A stretch of 64,000 nt of DNA from the NCBI RefSeq assembly GCF_947179165.1, contig NC_077245.1, positions 18,322,740 to 18,386,739 on the forward strand. The letters run 5' to 3'. This stretch comes from Solanum dulcamara (taxonomy: Eukaryota; Streptophyta; Magnoliopsida; Solanales; Solanaceae). Below the pieces are notes generated by a model. It had not been told where the DNA came from. It searched no databases and saw nothing but the letters and a program-made list of their open reading frames with translations. A program made the position numbers and the translations under genes. Below, in pieces: positions 1-12,070 of this stretch (its first letter is position 1; every line of letters starts with the position of its first letter).

Positions 1-2759
1 GTGGGAATAAATTGGAGGGTTCTTTGCCTACTTTCACTGGTTTTGGAAAGTTGGAGTCTTTGGACTTTTCTTTTAATGACTTGAATGGGAAAGTTGACTT
101 GCAGTTGGATGGATTGAATTCACTCAAGAGTTTGAACCTTAGCTATAACAGATTTAATGGTTCAGTTCCTACCAGTCTTGGAAAGTTTAATTATCTGGAG
201 GAGCTTCAACTTTCTGCAAATTTTTTTCAAGGTGAATTCCCCACCCAAATTGTGAACTTTGGCAACTTAACTTTGATTGACCTTTCTCTAAACAATCTAT
301 CTGGTGTAATTCCTGATAGATTAGGAGAACTTCCCAAATTGAAAGTCTTGATCTTGTCAGCCAATAGATTGAGTGGCACAATCCCACAATCCCTTAGGAG
401 TATCAAAACACTGACACGTTTTGCTGCGAATCAGAATTATTTTGTTGGAAATATACCCCTTGAGATAACCACATACCTGAGGAATTTGGACCTAAGTTTT
501 AACTACTTAAATGGTACCATCCCTCAAGACCTCTTATCCCCACTGAACTTGCAGTTTGTTGATCTAACTTCCAATAAGTTAGAGGGACCTGTTCCTTCAA
601 ACATGTCGGTAAATTTGATCAGGTTGAGATTGGGGCAAAATGCTTTGAATGGGTCATTTCCATCTGCTTCCTTTGAAAGGCTTCAAAGTTTGACCTACTT
701 GGAACTGGACAACAACCAGTTAACTGGACCAATTCCTTCTGAATTGGGGATGTGCCGAAAATTGGCCCTTTTGAACTTAGCCCAGAATAAGCTGAGTGGT
801 GTTATTCCTGTTGAGCTGGGTGATATGTATAATCTTCAGGTACTGAGTCTTCAGTCCAATAACCTAGTTGGAGAAATTCCAAGTAACATTTCACAGTTGA
901 ACAGATTGCAGAAGCTCAATGTCAGCTGGAATTCGTTGACTGGTTCCATTCCAAGTTCATTATCAAGTTTGAGAAATCTCACAAACTTGAATTTGCAGGG
1001 AAATAAACTAAGTGGTCGAATTCCGGTTGACATTAGTAACTTAAATGTGCTGTTGGAACTCCAACTTGGTTTGAACCAACTCGGTGGGCCTATTCCAGAG
1101 ATGCCGTTGAGTTTACAGATTGTTTTGAATCTGAGTCACAATCTTTTTCAAGGACCTATACCAAGTAGTCTTTCTAGATTGACTTCACTGGAAGTTTTGG
1201 ATCTCTCTTACAACAGGTTCTCGGGTCAGATTCCAGACTTCCTGGCCGGAATGGGAGGCTTGACTAGGTTGGTGCTTTCAAACAATCAACTTTCTGGGGT
1301 TGTTCCTAAGTTTAGAAACTTTGTCAGTGTTGAGACAGCTGGAAATGGGAATCTGATCTATCCTTCCCCAGTTTCTCCACCACAAGCTGCTGTAAAGAAG
1401 AGAAAATCAATAGTTGTTGCAGTTGTTGTCCCAATTGCAAGCGTAGCGACAATTGCCCTTTTCGCGGTGATTGCTATTTCAATCTCTAGAAGATATTACA
1501 GGATCAATGATGAACATTTTCACTCAGGAGTAGAAATTTCTCAATCCCCTGTCGTTCAGGGAAAGGTTTTGACTGCAAACAGCATTCACAAGTCAAATAT
1601 AGACTTTTCAAAGGCCATGGTAGCAGTGTCTGAGCCCTCAAATGTTGTGTTCAAGACAAGATTTTCAACCTACTATAAAGCTGCTATGCCGTCGGGTACA
1701 ACCTATTTTGTCAAGAAGCTTAATTGGAGTGACAAAATATTTCAGTTGGGAAGCCATGAACTATTTGGGGAAGAGCTAAAAAATATCGGAAAGCTGAATA
1801 ATTCAAATGTCATGATTCCACTAGGCTATCTTTTGGCTGCTGATAGTGCTTATCTCTTCTATGAATTTGCCCCCATTGGCGCATTGTATGATGTTCTTCG
1901 TGGTAGCTTGGGTTACTCGTTAGATTGGGCAAGTCGTTACAGCATAGCTATTGGAGTAGCTCAGGGTTTAGCTTTTCTTCATGGATGTGACACGGGTCCA
2001 ATCCTCCTCCTCGACCTTTCCAGCAAGAGCATTCTCTTGAAGTCCCAGAATGAGGCTCAGATAGGAGACATTGAACTCTACAAGGTGATGGATCCTTCTA
2101 AGAGCACAGGCAGCTTTTCTGCTGTTGCTGGTTCTGTCGGTTATATTCCTCCAGGTAATGAACTACTACTTGGTTAAAGTTTAAGATCATTCAACAATAA
2201 TTTGTCTTAACTGCCATACCATGCTTTAAACTCATTTTTTTGTGTATATTCTTCATATAGTTATTGTTGTTTACAAACCCAAGACTTCATTATATCCTCC
2301 CAACATGAAACTGAGTTGAACTGTCTTTCGATATCTAAAGTGAAAGAGTGTGTCAGTATAGCTTAGAGAGGGAGCATTGGATTAAAATGTAACACGAGAA
2401 GCCTCAAAGTTTAGCATATAATTAGTGATGCATTTCCTTTTTGTGTTACAGAATATGCATACACAATGAGAGTCACAATGGCTGGAAATGTATATAGCTT
2501 TGGGGTTGTCCTGCTGGAATTGTTGACAGGAAGGCCTGCAGTTAGTCAGGGAACCGAGTTAGCCAAGTCAGTGCTGAGCAACTCTGAGAAGCACAGCAAG
2601 TGGGATCACATTCTGGATTCTAGCATTTCTAAGACATCGCTCAACGTTAGGAGCCAGATGTTAGCAGTCCTCAAATTGGCTCTGGCTTGTGTCAGTGTAT
2701 CACCAGAAGGCCGGCCAAAAATGAAGAGTGTGCTTCGAATGCTTCTCCATGCAAGGTAA
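1..2759 (+). CDS. LRR receptor-like kinase with degenerate kinase domain, 5' partial
   Basis: The 3' part of a leucine-rich-repeat receptor-like kinase gene; it runs off the left edge, so start codon and signal peptide are not visible. Coding is 3-2154 joined to 2452-2759, a phase-1 GT-AG intron that restores the frame across EYAYTM. About 819 residues are visible: consecutive 24-residue LRRs (LxxLxLxxNxLxGxIP) up to about nucleotide 1340, a basic-flanked membrane segment at about 1408-1485, then a protein-kinase fold. The kinase has a plausible beta3 lysine (VKKL) and the late SFGVVLLELLTGRPA and GRPKM motifs. It has no clear glycine loop, LLLDLSSKS replaces the HRD loop, and GDIELYK stands where DFG is expected. 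This suggests a pseudokinase or atypical kinase at the plasma membrane, perhaps acting through partners. The ligand is unknown and I do not recognise the exact orthologue. Confidence 0.9.
2155..2451 (+). other. Intron of the LRR receptor-like kinase gene
   Basis: A 297-bp GT-AG intron (donor GTAATG, acceptor TTACAG) within the activation-segment region of the kinase domain. Without splicing the frame ends at a stop at 2175-2177; with splicing it continues through the C lobe. Confidence 0.85.
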
Positions 2760-4148
2760 TCGGACGTCAAAGGAAAGTTAAGGAGAAAATAGCCAAGATG
2801 GTTTTCTTCTTTTTCTTTTGGGGAGGAGCCACAAGTGGTGAAGGTGTTGTGAGCTATGCAGAATATGCCAGTTTTGCCAGTTTATACATATTAATGTAAA
2901 CATATAGATATATGATGATGATAGTAGCTACATAACTTTGAATATGATGTTAGTTATCATTGTAACATAGTCCCTTTTTCTTGTTCATGTGTAATATATA
3001 TATATAAGAGGTCTTTGGGAATGAATCCAGTTTGTATTACAAAGCTTCTTTAAAAGACCCTCTTAGCATACCAATCTTTTACATTTTCATGTTTAAAGAC
3101 AAACTAAGTAGGCATTTGGACAAGCGATTTGAAATTGGAGCATTTGAGATTTCAAATCGTGATTTCAATTTATTTTTTTTTAAAATATAAAACTTTACCC
3201 ATAAAATAAAAAAATCATTATTTTAAATCTTGAAAAGAAAAAACTCATGTTCGCTATGAAAAGAATGTCGATACCATATGAAAAGATTATATTAAAGAAT
3301 AACTAGTTAATACTTTTATTGACTTGTTGATCTTTATAAAATTATGTGTATTTAAAAAACTGTAACTGCAAACATTTATTTATAAAAGAAACACAGAGAT
3401 GTGCAACTTATCAATTTGGCGCCTTAGAATATTTTAAAATCTTATTTATGAACTATGATTTGCCTGTATAAAAATTGATTTTTTTTATTGTTTTTGTAAC
3501 TTTTGAGGTTTTCATATTTATGAGAAAAAAAATATAATTTAAGAAATTCAAATTACATGTTCAAACAAAAACAAATTAATCTGATCTCAAATCATGTCCA
3601 AATGGAGCCAAGTGTAGAGCTCCTTTTAAACCTAATTGAGTTTGGTTGCAGCATTTCTTCATCTGTACAGAGCATCTGACACAAAGGGAAGGTGCAGCCA
3701 CAGCCCTTGTCTTAGGTATTTTCCTTGTGGAACCTCATATTAAATTCCATGTTGAAGCATTAAACTGGAAATAAGGAGTTTTATAATGGCAATAGTGAAC
3801 TGCAGATACAACTGAAATTGCAGAACACTCTTAAATATAGAATCAATTGAAAGTTTTGCAACATTCTTTGCAACAATATTTGAATGATGAGACAACAAAG
3901 AGCTCATCATCAGGCCATAATTTATGGCAGCCATGAAAAATATCCTCATGAGTTTACACTTCAACAAAAAAGAAAAAAGATTAACCAAGCGAAAAAATGA
4001 CCTAACCATTCATTTCCATTCAGCTTCTGAATTATGATACTTCAGATGTTATAGAATCTGATTTTCTGTTCACTCCATGAAGCTCCTGGCTGAGACTCAA
4101 GCAAATTACACTACAAAAGACCTAATTTCCCACAATGAGGACAAGAGC
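2760..4148. other. Intergenic region between convergent genes
   Basis: It holds the presumed 3' untranslated regions of the receptor kinase gene (+) and the E2 gene (-), a short TA microsatellite near 2994-3006 and one MITE-like element. I see no further gene. Confidence 0.7.
3111..3609. mobile_element. MITE-like element with CATTTGGACA termini
   Basis: The left end reads GGCATTTGGACAAGCGATTT and the right end, reverse-complemented, GGCTCCATTTGGACATGATT; the imperfect terminal inverted repeats share CATTTGGACA and GATTTGA. The roughly 480-bp interior is AT-rich and non-coding. Flanks AAGTA and AAGTG may be remains of a target duplication. The termini suggest a hAT-type non-autonomous element, but superfamily assignment is inference. 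Confidence 0.5.
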
Positions 4149-7100
4149 CTAGAGAGTAAGGTCTTTAGGGTCCTCAATTATCTGTGCTAAGGTTTGTAGG
4201 AAAGAAGCCAAATCAGCACCATATATTACTCGATGATCAGCAGTGACATTGACCTGAAATTTTCAACATTTTATAGCTTAAGCATCAACAAATTGATAAT
4301 TGCACAATCCTAAGCGTTTATTTGAGAAAAAAGAACTAGCATGCCAAAGATTAATAGCAAACATAAATCATCACTCTACCTGCATTTGGTTTTTCATGCC
4401 AATTCGACCATCTTTGGTGCCAACAAGTGTGGGTTGAGATGCTCCTACAGCCATAATTGCACCCTAGACAAGAGTTGAACCAATGTGAGAAACAATACCA
4501 GAAGTATTCACATATCAGGTAGGAGACAATATAGCAAACAGATGAGTATTTACGATTGGGACTTACAGTTCCTGGCGGTAAGATGGCATCAAAACGGTCA
4601 ACACCAAACATCCCAAGGTTGGATAGAGTAAAAGTGCCTGCAGTACAAATCCCAACAGCCAAAACAATCAAACTCCTAAGCAACAGATGAAAAACAAGAA
4701 CCTTGGACATGCAAAAGCAGAGAAGTCAGCTGGATACAAAAATGAGCCTAAATGAAGAAGTGGGGATTCATATAGCTGACCTCAACTTGTTAGGGACTAA
4801 GGCATAGTTGTACTGCAAAAATTAAAAAAAGGGAAACATGCTAAACTCAGCTAGCTTAACTGATCTCCCGGCATGGAGACAAGAAATAGACATTCCCTTT
4901 CTCATATTTCAATATTTGGTCAATAGGCATCTTAGCAAGGTAATTGATTTTCATTTTACCTTCTTTCTCTGTAAGGAGTCATGAGAATAAAATAACACTC
5001 TTTGATTGAGTTTATCCGAGTCCAAACAAATTATTATTTCAGTGCAGAAAAATCATGCCAAATTACAACAAAATGGCCTAGTCTCTACTTGCAAGAGGAG
5101 ATAATGTACATGCTTCCAGCATAAAAGCATGAACAGCTATGTAATCATTTGCGGGCTATAACATCACATAGCTCTAAATAGTCATGCAATTTATAGTCTA
5201 CAAGATTATTGTTGGTACGCAAAAACAATAGGAGACCATCGAAAAAGTGTAAAGGCATAAAAGTAAAAGATATGCTTTACCAATAACAGAAAATGGACAG
5301 AAATATTAAACAGATTTTAAAAAAACAAAAACAAAATGGAAATTAGCATTCTGAAGATTAGAACATGCCCTAGAAGAAGGGATATTGATAGTGTTACAGG
5401 GGCCAGGAGACTAGTGACGAGAGAAGTTGCTTAGGGACCTACGGAGCTAGTGACAAAAGCAGAGTCGATTCATATTAAAACCAGAAGAGGGAATTCAATG
5501 TCAATCACCATCTCCTTGGCACACATGACGGCTATCACCTCTACCACGTCTTCCTATAACACCCTTTTCTGCAGATTTCCACCTCCCTTGGCAGTTCAAG
5601 TGGCCCACAATTGGTGAAAGTAGTTCCAGGAATGTAGAATAATAAAAATACAGTAGAGATTTTATTAAGGCAGCAAGAGTCTTCCAGGGGGTTACTAGCT
5701 TAGCTCACAAAGACACTCTTGCCAACAAATTGCCGGGCTTAGCATTAACTCGAAAAAACTTATGCACTATAATAAAACTACTAAAAATATTCAACACTCT
5801 ACAGTCATAAAGATCAGCCACCCCTATTTTGAAAAAAGAAAGAAGAGAGAAATTACCTAGAAGAAGACATTTATTACACCACAATATTTACAAAGGTTAC
5901 AAGATGTCTTCCAATTACCACAAATACAGTACTACAATTTCTATCAAGGGGAATTGAAATAACATGAATAGTCTTACACACATAAAGGGCATAAAAACTA
6001 ATGCAAGTAGTAGTGGAGAATCTTTTACATTATAGGTAATGGACAAGTCATAGGAATTGTGGGGATCTGTTCATGAACTAGTGAAGAGGTCATAAGATAG
6101 AGTTACTTTTACGTCAAACAAGACATGGGATTACCCTTGAATAATGATTTGTATGGCATGGGATGGTAGAATTTTATGACAGTGTGTGAAAAAATTGGCT
6201 TTTATGGTAAAGGAAAAAAGAATAGTGATTTGCGTGGCATGAAGTAGTGGAATTTTATGGCAAGATATGACTAGAAAAAAGATAAAGGAAAAACATGAAG
6301 ACAAGAAAAGATAGTGGTCTTGAAAGAAGGGGCTTGGATTCTAATGGGAAATTATAGTGTTTAATAACTTGTGAAATTTTCCTGAGTCTACCACTCTTCG
6401 TCATGTTAGTCTTTTAACCTTTGTTTTATTCCCCAATCTTCTTATTTTTTTGCTGTTGTAAATTATCTTTTTGATGCAAGGAAAAGAAACCGCAGGGAAT
6501 TGGGTTAATCCAGGAGAAGAAATCTCGAGGTAGAGGGTAACTAAATCAGGAGAATCTAAGATTTTAGTTGAGAGAAATTATAAGAAAGAGAGAAGATAGG
6601 TATTTCTATTCATGAATCACAAATGTAGCATTACAACTCTATTTATACTCCCCTTACAATCATTGGAGTGACTAGCTAATAATAGCTGATTAGAGATATT
6701 CTGACTAACTTGTAACTGCCTAACTAACTGTGAACAGTGTTAACTAACTAATTGAACAGTAATAACGACTTTTCAAATTTTGTTTCTTCTCGCTGATTCT
6801 CGATTGATCACATCTTCTCCTTAACATTGTATCACTTTTGTCATGGTAATTCTTCTTCCGTATTCCCTTTCAAACCTTGTGGTGAATTATTGGTTGGACC
6901 ATTTGAATTAATCCTAACAAATTCCGTTGTATCAATTTTGTTTGGGTCTTGAGAATCTTGAAAAATTTGCATATAACTTCTTGCATGCTTCCATTACATT
7001 TTCCCAATAAGGATGATTAGAAGTACAATTCCAACTCCTTTCTTCTTTTGGCCATATCTCCTTTGGGATGCACTTGTTCTGTTGAAAATTATCCTCTGAG

Positions 7101-10100
7101 ATTGTCCTTGTGGTATCAGAGCCAAGCCCATTAGTTTGTTGTTTATAAAATCAACAACAACATACCCAGTGAAATTCCACAAGTGGGGTCTGGGAAAGGT
7201 AGGATGTGTGCAGACCTTACCACTATCTCATGGGGATAAAGAAGTTGTTTCCGAAAGACCCTTGGTTCAAGTTGTTTATAAAATCATGTAGGAAATATCT
7301 TCATCTTCCAAACTTGTTCATTCTCTTGCAAATATTAATGTCTTCTACTCTTTCAAAAAAACCTTCCAAAAAAATATGACTACTTGAATGAAATTGATGT
7401 CCTACTTGAAGTGCAAAAGGCATCATCCATGTCCTTACCTCTTATAACTTCTTATTTTGCTTTTGCCAAGAAGTAATTATCGCCATGGATCCATATTCAT
7501 TCCTTAGTCCAACACAAGCTCATAGGAGGAAGGGAATATGTTGTTGCTTCAAAACTTGATCAACATTCTATTCTTGCAACTCCAGAAGAACAATTCTTTT
7601 TTTTTTTTTGAGATAACCAATTTTGTTTTTTGAGATAAACTCCAGAAAAACAATTCATCACCTTGCAAATTCCAAATAATTTTCCTAGACAATGGAAAAC
7701 TCATGGTTTTACTCGTATTCACTTTGGAGCTTTCCGAATTGCCTTATCCTATCATGGGAGAGAAAAACATATATCCTAAAGAAGAATATTCCAAAGCTCA
7801 GAGAATAATTTTCCAATAGAACGGGTTCATCCCAAAGGAGATATGGCCAAAAGAAGAAGGGAGCTGGAGTAGTATGCAATTTTCCAAGGTTCCCAAGACA
7901 AAAAAAAAATGAAATTGTTCCTGCAGCAGAATTTGCTAGGATTAATTTAAATGACCCAGCCAATGCTTCACCAAAAGGAAGGAAATCCAAAGGGAGCTCT
8001 TTTGTTGGCAAGGGTGCCTTTGTGAGCTAGGCTAGCAACCCCCTTGTAGGACTTTTGTTGTCAGAATGAAAACTTCACTATATTTTTTATCATTCTACGA
8101 TCCCCGCTACTATAGGCCTTGTGGAAAGACCAGATTAAACATATCAACTCAAAATGTAATGGTGTACGGTGGTTCAAAGATCCATTCACAGATCATTGTC
8201 CATGGGACATTAAATATTCTTGTCAAGAATGCTTTGAAGATCCAATTGAAGAATCTAATGAGCACTGGAATTGGAGAGAAAAGAAAAGAAAAAACAAGAA
8301 GGCATTGAAGAATCTAATGAGCATTGGAATTGGAGAGAAAAGAAAGAAAAAACAACAAGGCCATGTGGTATGCTTCATCATCCTACCCTACCCACTTTTA
8401 AGGTTAAACTTGAAAGTTTTAAGTTTGACTTCCTTGATGAAATTTGAAAGGTTTAACCTCATTCAATCGTTTCACCTCCTTTCTCTTTCAACCTCAGAAA
8501 ATGTTCAGAAAGTTGGATAAACAAAAATAATTTTGTTTTGAGGACATTATTTGAGATTGTATGCTATTATCTCACTATTATAGATATGGTCCTATAGAAA
8601 TGTCTTGCTTAGCTTGAGCATTAAGCAACCATGCAAGAACATATGAATCTTACCATATCAAGTTGCAGGTAAGTAATATCTTGCAAAATAGAATCTTAAC
8701 TCTCTGTCCAACTCCAACTAAGGAAAAATAATAACCAGAAAGGCCGGATTTTCGCTGGAAGTAGGAGTTGACACCTATTAAAGAAGCAGACCAACTATTA
8801 CAATGAATAAAAAGTACTCCTTCCATTCCAAACTTAAATGGCAATTTCTCTTTTGTGATATCCCAAGAATGATAGACATTTTTCTTTTAGTAATATTATT
8901 TATACCACTTTCGAAAGTTTTAAGAATTCAAATTTGCTTAACTAATCAAATTAGAACTTTGATATGGTCTTCTCCGTTATACCAAATAACCGGTCGGATT
9001 TACTGTTTACTTTTCCTAGCATGTATACATAGATGATACACGGTTATACACATATTCTACATGGATTGTACATATACAACACATCCACTGGCTATTTCTA
9101 GTTTAAACGAGAGAACGAACGTCTATATAGGTTAATTCTTCTATTTTCTTCGGTTACTCATCATCCCAATTTTGGTAGTCCATTTTCTATTTGACAAGAT
9201 TATTACGAGAAAAGTTGAAAACATGATCTGTTAAGCATTTGTTGGGGAAAATGTGGTGTCTTTGTCTTTTGCAATTGTGTTCTAATCTATTTGACTGCGG
9301 TCAGCCAGATTAATCCTTTGTATCCATTCTGCTCTCCCTTTCATTCCAATTCACTTTATTAAAAATCGATTAGCAATTGAGGTGTATTAAAAATAGTAAA
9401 CAGGGATCCCATGAAACTCTTTTGTGGTATATAAAATGTTTAAAAGTTCTGATATAACAAATGACAATATTTCACAACTAAAAGAAACAAACAAGTATTT
9501 TGAGAGGGAGAGAGGGTACTACATAATTTTATAGATAAAGTAATTTCCTTAAAATTTTATCTAATTAACATCTTAAATTTTAAATCCAATCAAACAGAAT
9601 TACATAAAATCAATATGGAGGGAATTTTCTTTTTAGCTTCATCAGTCTCTCCAACAAGTGCCCATAACAACATTTACACATGCATCAGCACTATGTAAAG
9701 AATAAATCTCCAGCAACACGAGAACATCATGATGCTAAACCATACTGGAGGGGAATCACTTATTTGTGGCTGTGAAGCTATGCCCCCATGTACATAAAGT
9801 GGAACAAAAACTCATTTTACTAGCAGTCTGGACTTGACCCACTAAAACAACAATTTTAGTATTTTAAGCAGTCAGAAGTACCAAATTCTTCTTTTCTGAA
9901 GTTGGACCAAAAAACTTCAGGAAACAAGTCCTAGCAACACCCACTACTGATTAAAACAAGTAACCAACAATTTGTTCTATGTTGTAGCCTCGGTTCATAA
10001 GGTGGCTAAACCACCCGTATTGCATGAGACTGGGTTAGCAGGAGTACCTCAATTTCTCAATTGGAGTTTTGGAGGCAACTTGGCTCAAACAACAAACTAT

Positions 10101-12070
10101 AACTCCAGCCTTCTGATGATCAGTTACAATTTCTCCAATTCAAGGAGACGGGGAATGCACATACGGAAGAGGAGCTTTGAAGAAACATTAATGCTATTCT
10201 CATTTCTCCAAATATACATGTCTCTAGTAGCAGACCAACTCATATCTCTTAATCAGTTCTAGGCATGTATCAATCTACTGAGTGAGTGAGAGCCTTAGTC
10301 ATATGGACTTCAGAAATAAGTATGTAAACTAATCCAAATAATAATCATTTTCCACGTTAAAAAATCTAGTTCAAGAAAACCACCCTATGTAAAGACAGGC
10401 AAATGCAGTTAACAATATGATCAGCTAGTGATAGGTATGTAAACAAACACCTCTATCAAATCAAAGACTGTTCACTCATTAAATGTAATAGCATACCCGT
10501 GGTGTATTCATGGGGTTGAAGTTGCTTAGCCCGAGCCTTATCAACCAACTCCTTCCATTTCCTTGACAATGAGTATAAATCAACCTGGAAGGAACATTTA
10601 ATCGAATCAATCACCTCCCGATAACCCGAGGAAGGGAGACCATGTGAAATCAGAATATTAAAAATTGATTCCAAACTAACCTTGTCAGCATCCTGAAGTA
10701 CAGGAGTAATCAAGCCACCATCTATGGCCACTGCAACAGCAATGTTAATACTGCTGTTATATGTGAAACTCTTCCCATCTCTACAACTAGAGTTCACAAC
10801 AGGATGTTTTGCCAATGCAAGAGCTGTGGCTTTTGCCAACAATGCTGTCATTGTCACTCCTTTCGACTTGATCTACAAATCACACAAATACATTTAGGAA
10901 CTGAAATGATGAAACTGTTTATCTTAAAATTTACTTAAACATAATCAAGGTGGGGCGTCTAGACATCTAGGAACTAGCATAGAAGATCCACTCCTATTTG
11001 CCTATTCTCAGAGAAATCTTATCCAAAAGAAGAAAGTCTAGATATTGCTGTTACATTTCTCTTAATGATTTTCAGTTATAACACTTCAGCTTGCATTTTC
11101 AGCTTATCTAAAGTATGACAGAGAATAAACTTCCACAGTTTATCCCAAAAAGTCCAATTTTTTAACAACTAATCAAGGAAATAATATAAAGCAAAAACCA
11201 TACCTTCTTGTAGAGAGCATCAAGGGCATTAGTAGTAATAGTATACCCCACTCTAAAAGTTGGAACTGCCAAACTCTCCAGCATATTTCGACTCACTGCA
11301 TTCTGCATTGTCGTGAATGGCACAGTCGTCCCCAATTCTACTGCTGGAGCCGCTGGTGCACCACCACCACCACTTGGCTTCGCCGCTGCAAACACCTCAG
11401 CAGCAACACCAATAGGAGCAGAACCAGCTGCTGCTTCAACATCCTTTGCCACAATCCTCCCATTAGGCCCACTCCCAACCATTCCCCTCAAATCCAATCC
11501 CAATTCCTTAGCCAATTTCTTAGCATATGGTGAGGCCACCACTCTCTTCCCTCCTTCTGATGCCGGGTGTATCGATGACGCCATTATCACCGGCCCAGCA
11601 TCAGAAGATGATGATGAAATTGCAGCCGGAGAAACCTCTTCGGTTACAGTAGCAGCGGGAGTTTCTTGACTGGAACTAGAAGTGGGTGTCGGAGATTGAG
11701 ATTTCGCAAGAGAAATTTCATCTTCAGATTCAGCAAGAAGAGCAATTGGAGAACCAACAGGTGCAGAACTACCTTCAGGTACAATGATGGTAGCGAGATA
11801 CCCATCATAGAAAGATTCAACATCCATATCAGCTTTATCTGATTCAACAACAACAACTGATTCACCTTTAGCAAGTTTATCACCTTCGGTTTTAACCCAA
11901 CTGATAATCTTGCCTTCAGTCATAGTAGAACTAAGTGCTGGCATGAAAATCTCACGGATCTTGGATTCAACGACATGGGTTTTACGCAAATGGGTTGTTA
12001 GAAAGACGGAAGAACGGCGGAGGGTGGTGGGTGTGGTGGGGATGAAGGTGGATTGAAGGAGATGAGACAT
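4149..12070 (-). CDS. LTA2: Plastid pyruvate dehydrogenase E2 subunit (dihydrolipoyl acetyltransferase)
   Basis: Dihydrolipoyllysine-residue acetyltransferase of the plastid pyruvate dehydrogenase complex, which makes acetyl-CoA for fatty-acid synthesis in the stroma. Six exons on the minus strand: 12070-11204, 10872-10681, 10584-10497, 4637-4567, 4463-4380 and 4253-4149, all with GT-AG junctions and consistent phase, giving 468 residues, close to the family length. Order: Ser/Thr/Arg-rich transit peptide (about 1-38), lipoyl domain (about 40-115, lipoyl-lysine K79 in ESDKADMD), Ser/Pro/Ala linker, peripheral-subunit-binding domain (about 177-213), second linker, and catalytic domain (about 245-468) with active-site histidine in ADHRVIYGAD. 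Tyr replaces the Asp of the usual HxxxDG signature; as I recall, plastid members share this. The gene symbol rests on resemblance to the plastid isoform, not on a search. Confidence 0.93.
6472..6826. mobile_element. Possible solo LTR of a Copia-type element
   Basis: On the + strand the block runs from TGATGCAAGG to CTTCTCCTTAACA. It is followed by TTGTATCA, resembling the TGGTATCA primer-binding start of Copia elements, which favours + orientation. On the - strand it starts TGTTAAGG and contains a TATAAATA box. The pentamer TTGTA occurs at 6456-6460 and 6827-6831, so the left boundary may lie slightly further left. No coding sequence of the element was found. Confidence 0.4.
7154..7270 (-). 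mobile_element. Truncated SINE resembling the Solanaceae TS/SolS type, with 16-bp target duplication
   Basis: Reading the - strand, the block contains GGTAAGGTCTGCACACATCC and CAGACCCCACTTGTGG and ends GGGTATGTTGTTGT, the TTG-repeat tail typical of this SINE group as I know it. It is flanked by a perfect 16-bp direct repeat, GTTGTTTATAAAATCA, at 7138-7153 and 7271-7286. Its 117 bp is shorter than a full SINE, so the 5' end (promoter boxes) is missing. Confidence 0.75.
7480..7770 (+). pseudogene. Possible endogenous pararetrovirus (caulimovirid) movement-protein fragment
   Basis: Short + strand frames read like part of the movement-protein region of endogenous plant pararetroviruses, including the stretch RIHFGAFRIALSYHGR at about 7718-7765. 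The frame is broken by an insertion: the phrase around CTCCAGAAGAACAATTC (about 7580) recurs at about 7639 after a T-rich tract, and stops follow. Nothing here could be expressed as a whole protein. Family assignment is from memory and uncertain. Confidence 0.4.
8246..8363 (+). repeat. Tandem duplication, two copies of 59 bp
   Basis: Two adjacent copies begin TTGAAGAATCTAATGAGCA at 8246 and 8305 and end in an A/G-rich tract. They differ at a few positions, so the duplication is old. It sits in decayed sequence of unknown origin inside E2 intron 3. Confidence 0.8.

Larger units (their letters stand above)
7020..7885. repeat. Inverted repeat pair in the E2 intron
   Basis: About 80 bp at 7020-7105 recurs in reverse complement at about 7795-7885. 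Both share the core CTTCTTTTGGCCATATCTCC and the following TTTGGGATG, then GTTCT and GAAAATTAT with scattered differences. The SINE lies inside the loop. No target duplication was seen outside the arms, so these may be two opposed copies of one repeat, not termini of one transposon. Confidence 0.6.
4638..10496 (-). other. 5.86-kb intron 3 of the E2 gene
   Basis: The exons either side join in phase to read HEYTTG then TFTLSN, so no exon is missing inside. The intron carries a possible solo LTR (about 6472-6826), a SINE fragment with target duplication (7154-7270), an 80-bp inverted repeat pair (about 7020-7105 and 7795-7885), a possible pararetroviral fragment (about 7520-7770) and a 59-bp tandem duplication (8246-8363). 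The other introns (10873-11203, 10585-10680, 4464-4566, 4254-4379) are short and plain. Confidence 0.85.

Noticed and set aside
8066..8520. Overlapping + strand frames of 80 and 133 codons
   Set aside because: They are short, overlap in different frames, include a tandem duplication and sit inside an E2 intron with no recognisable domain.
8812..9623. Stowaway-like termini (CTCCTTCCATTCC at left, GGAGGGAA at right) spanning about 810 bp
   Set aside because: The termini agree at only about 9 of 14 positions, there is no TA duplication at the right end, and the length is too great for this type. It may be two unrelated partial MITEs.
11313..11669. 118-codon open frame on the + strand opposite E2 exon 1
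   Set aside because: It is the antisense of the Ala/Ser/Pro-rich linker of E2. The frame is open because of GC and codon composition, and its product is low-complexity.
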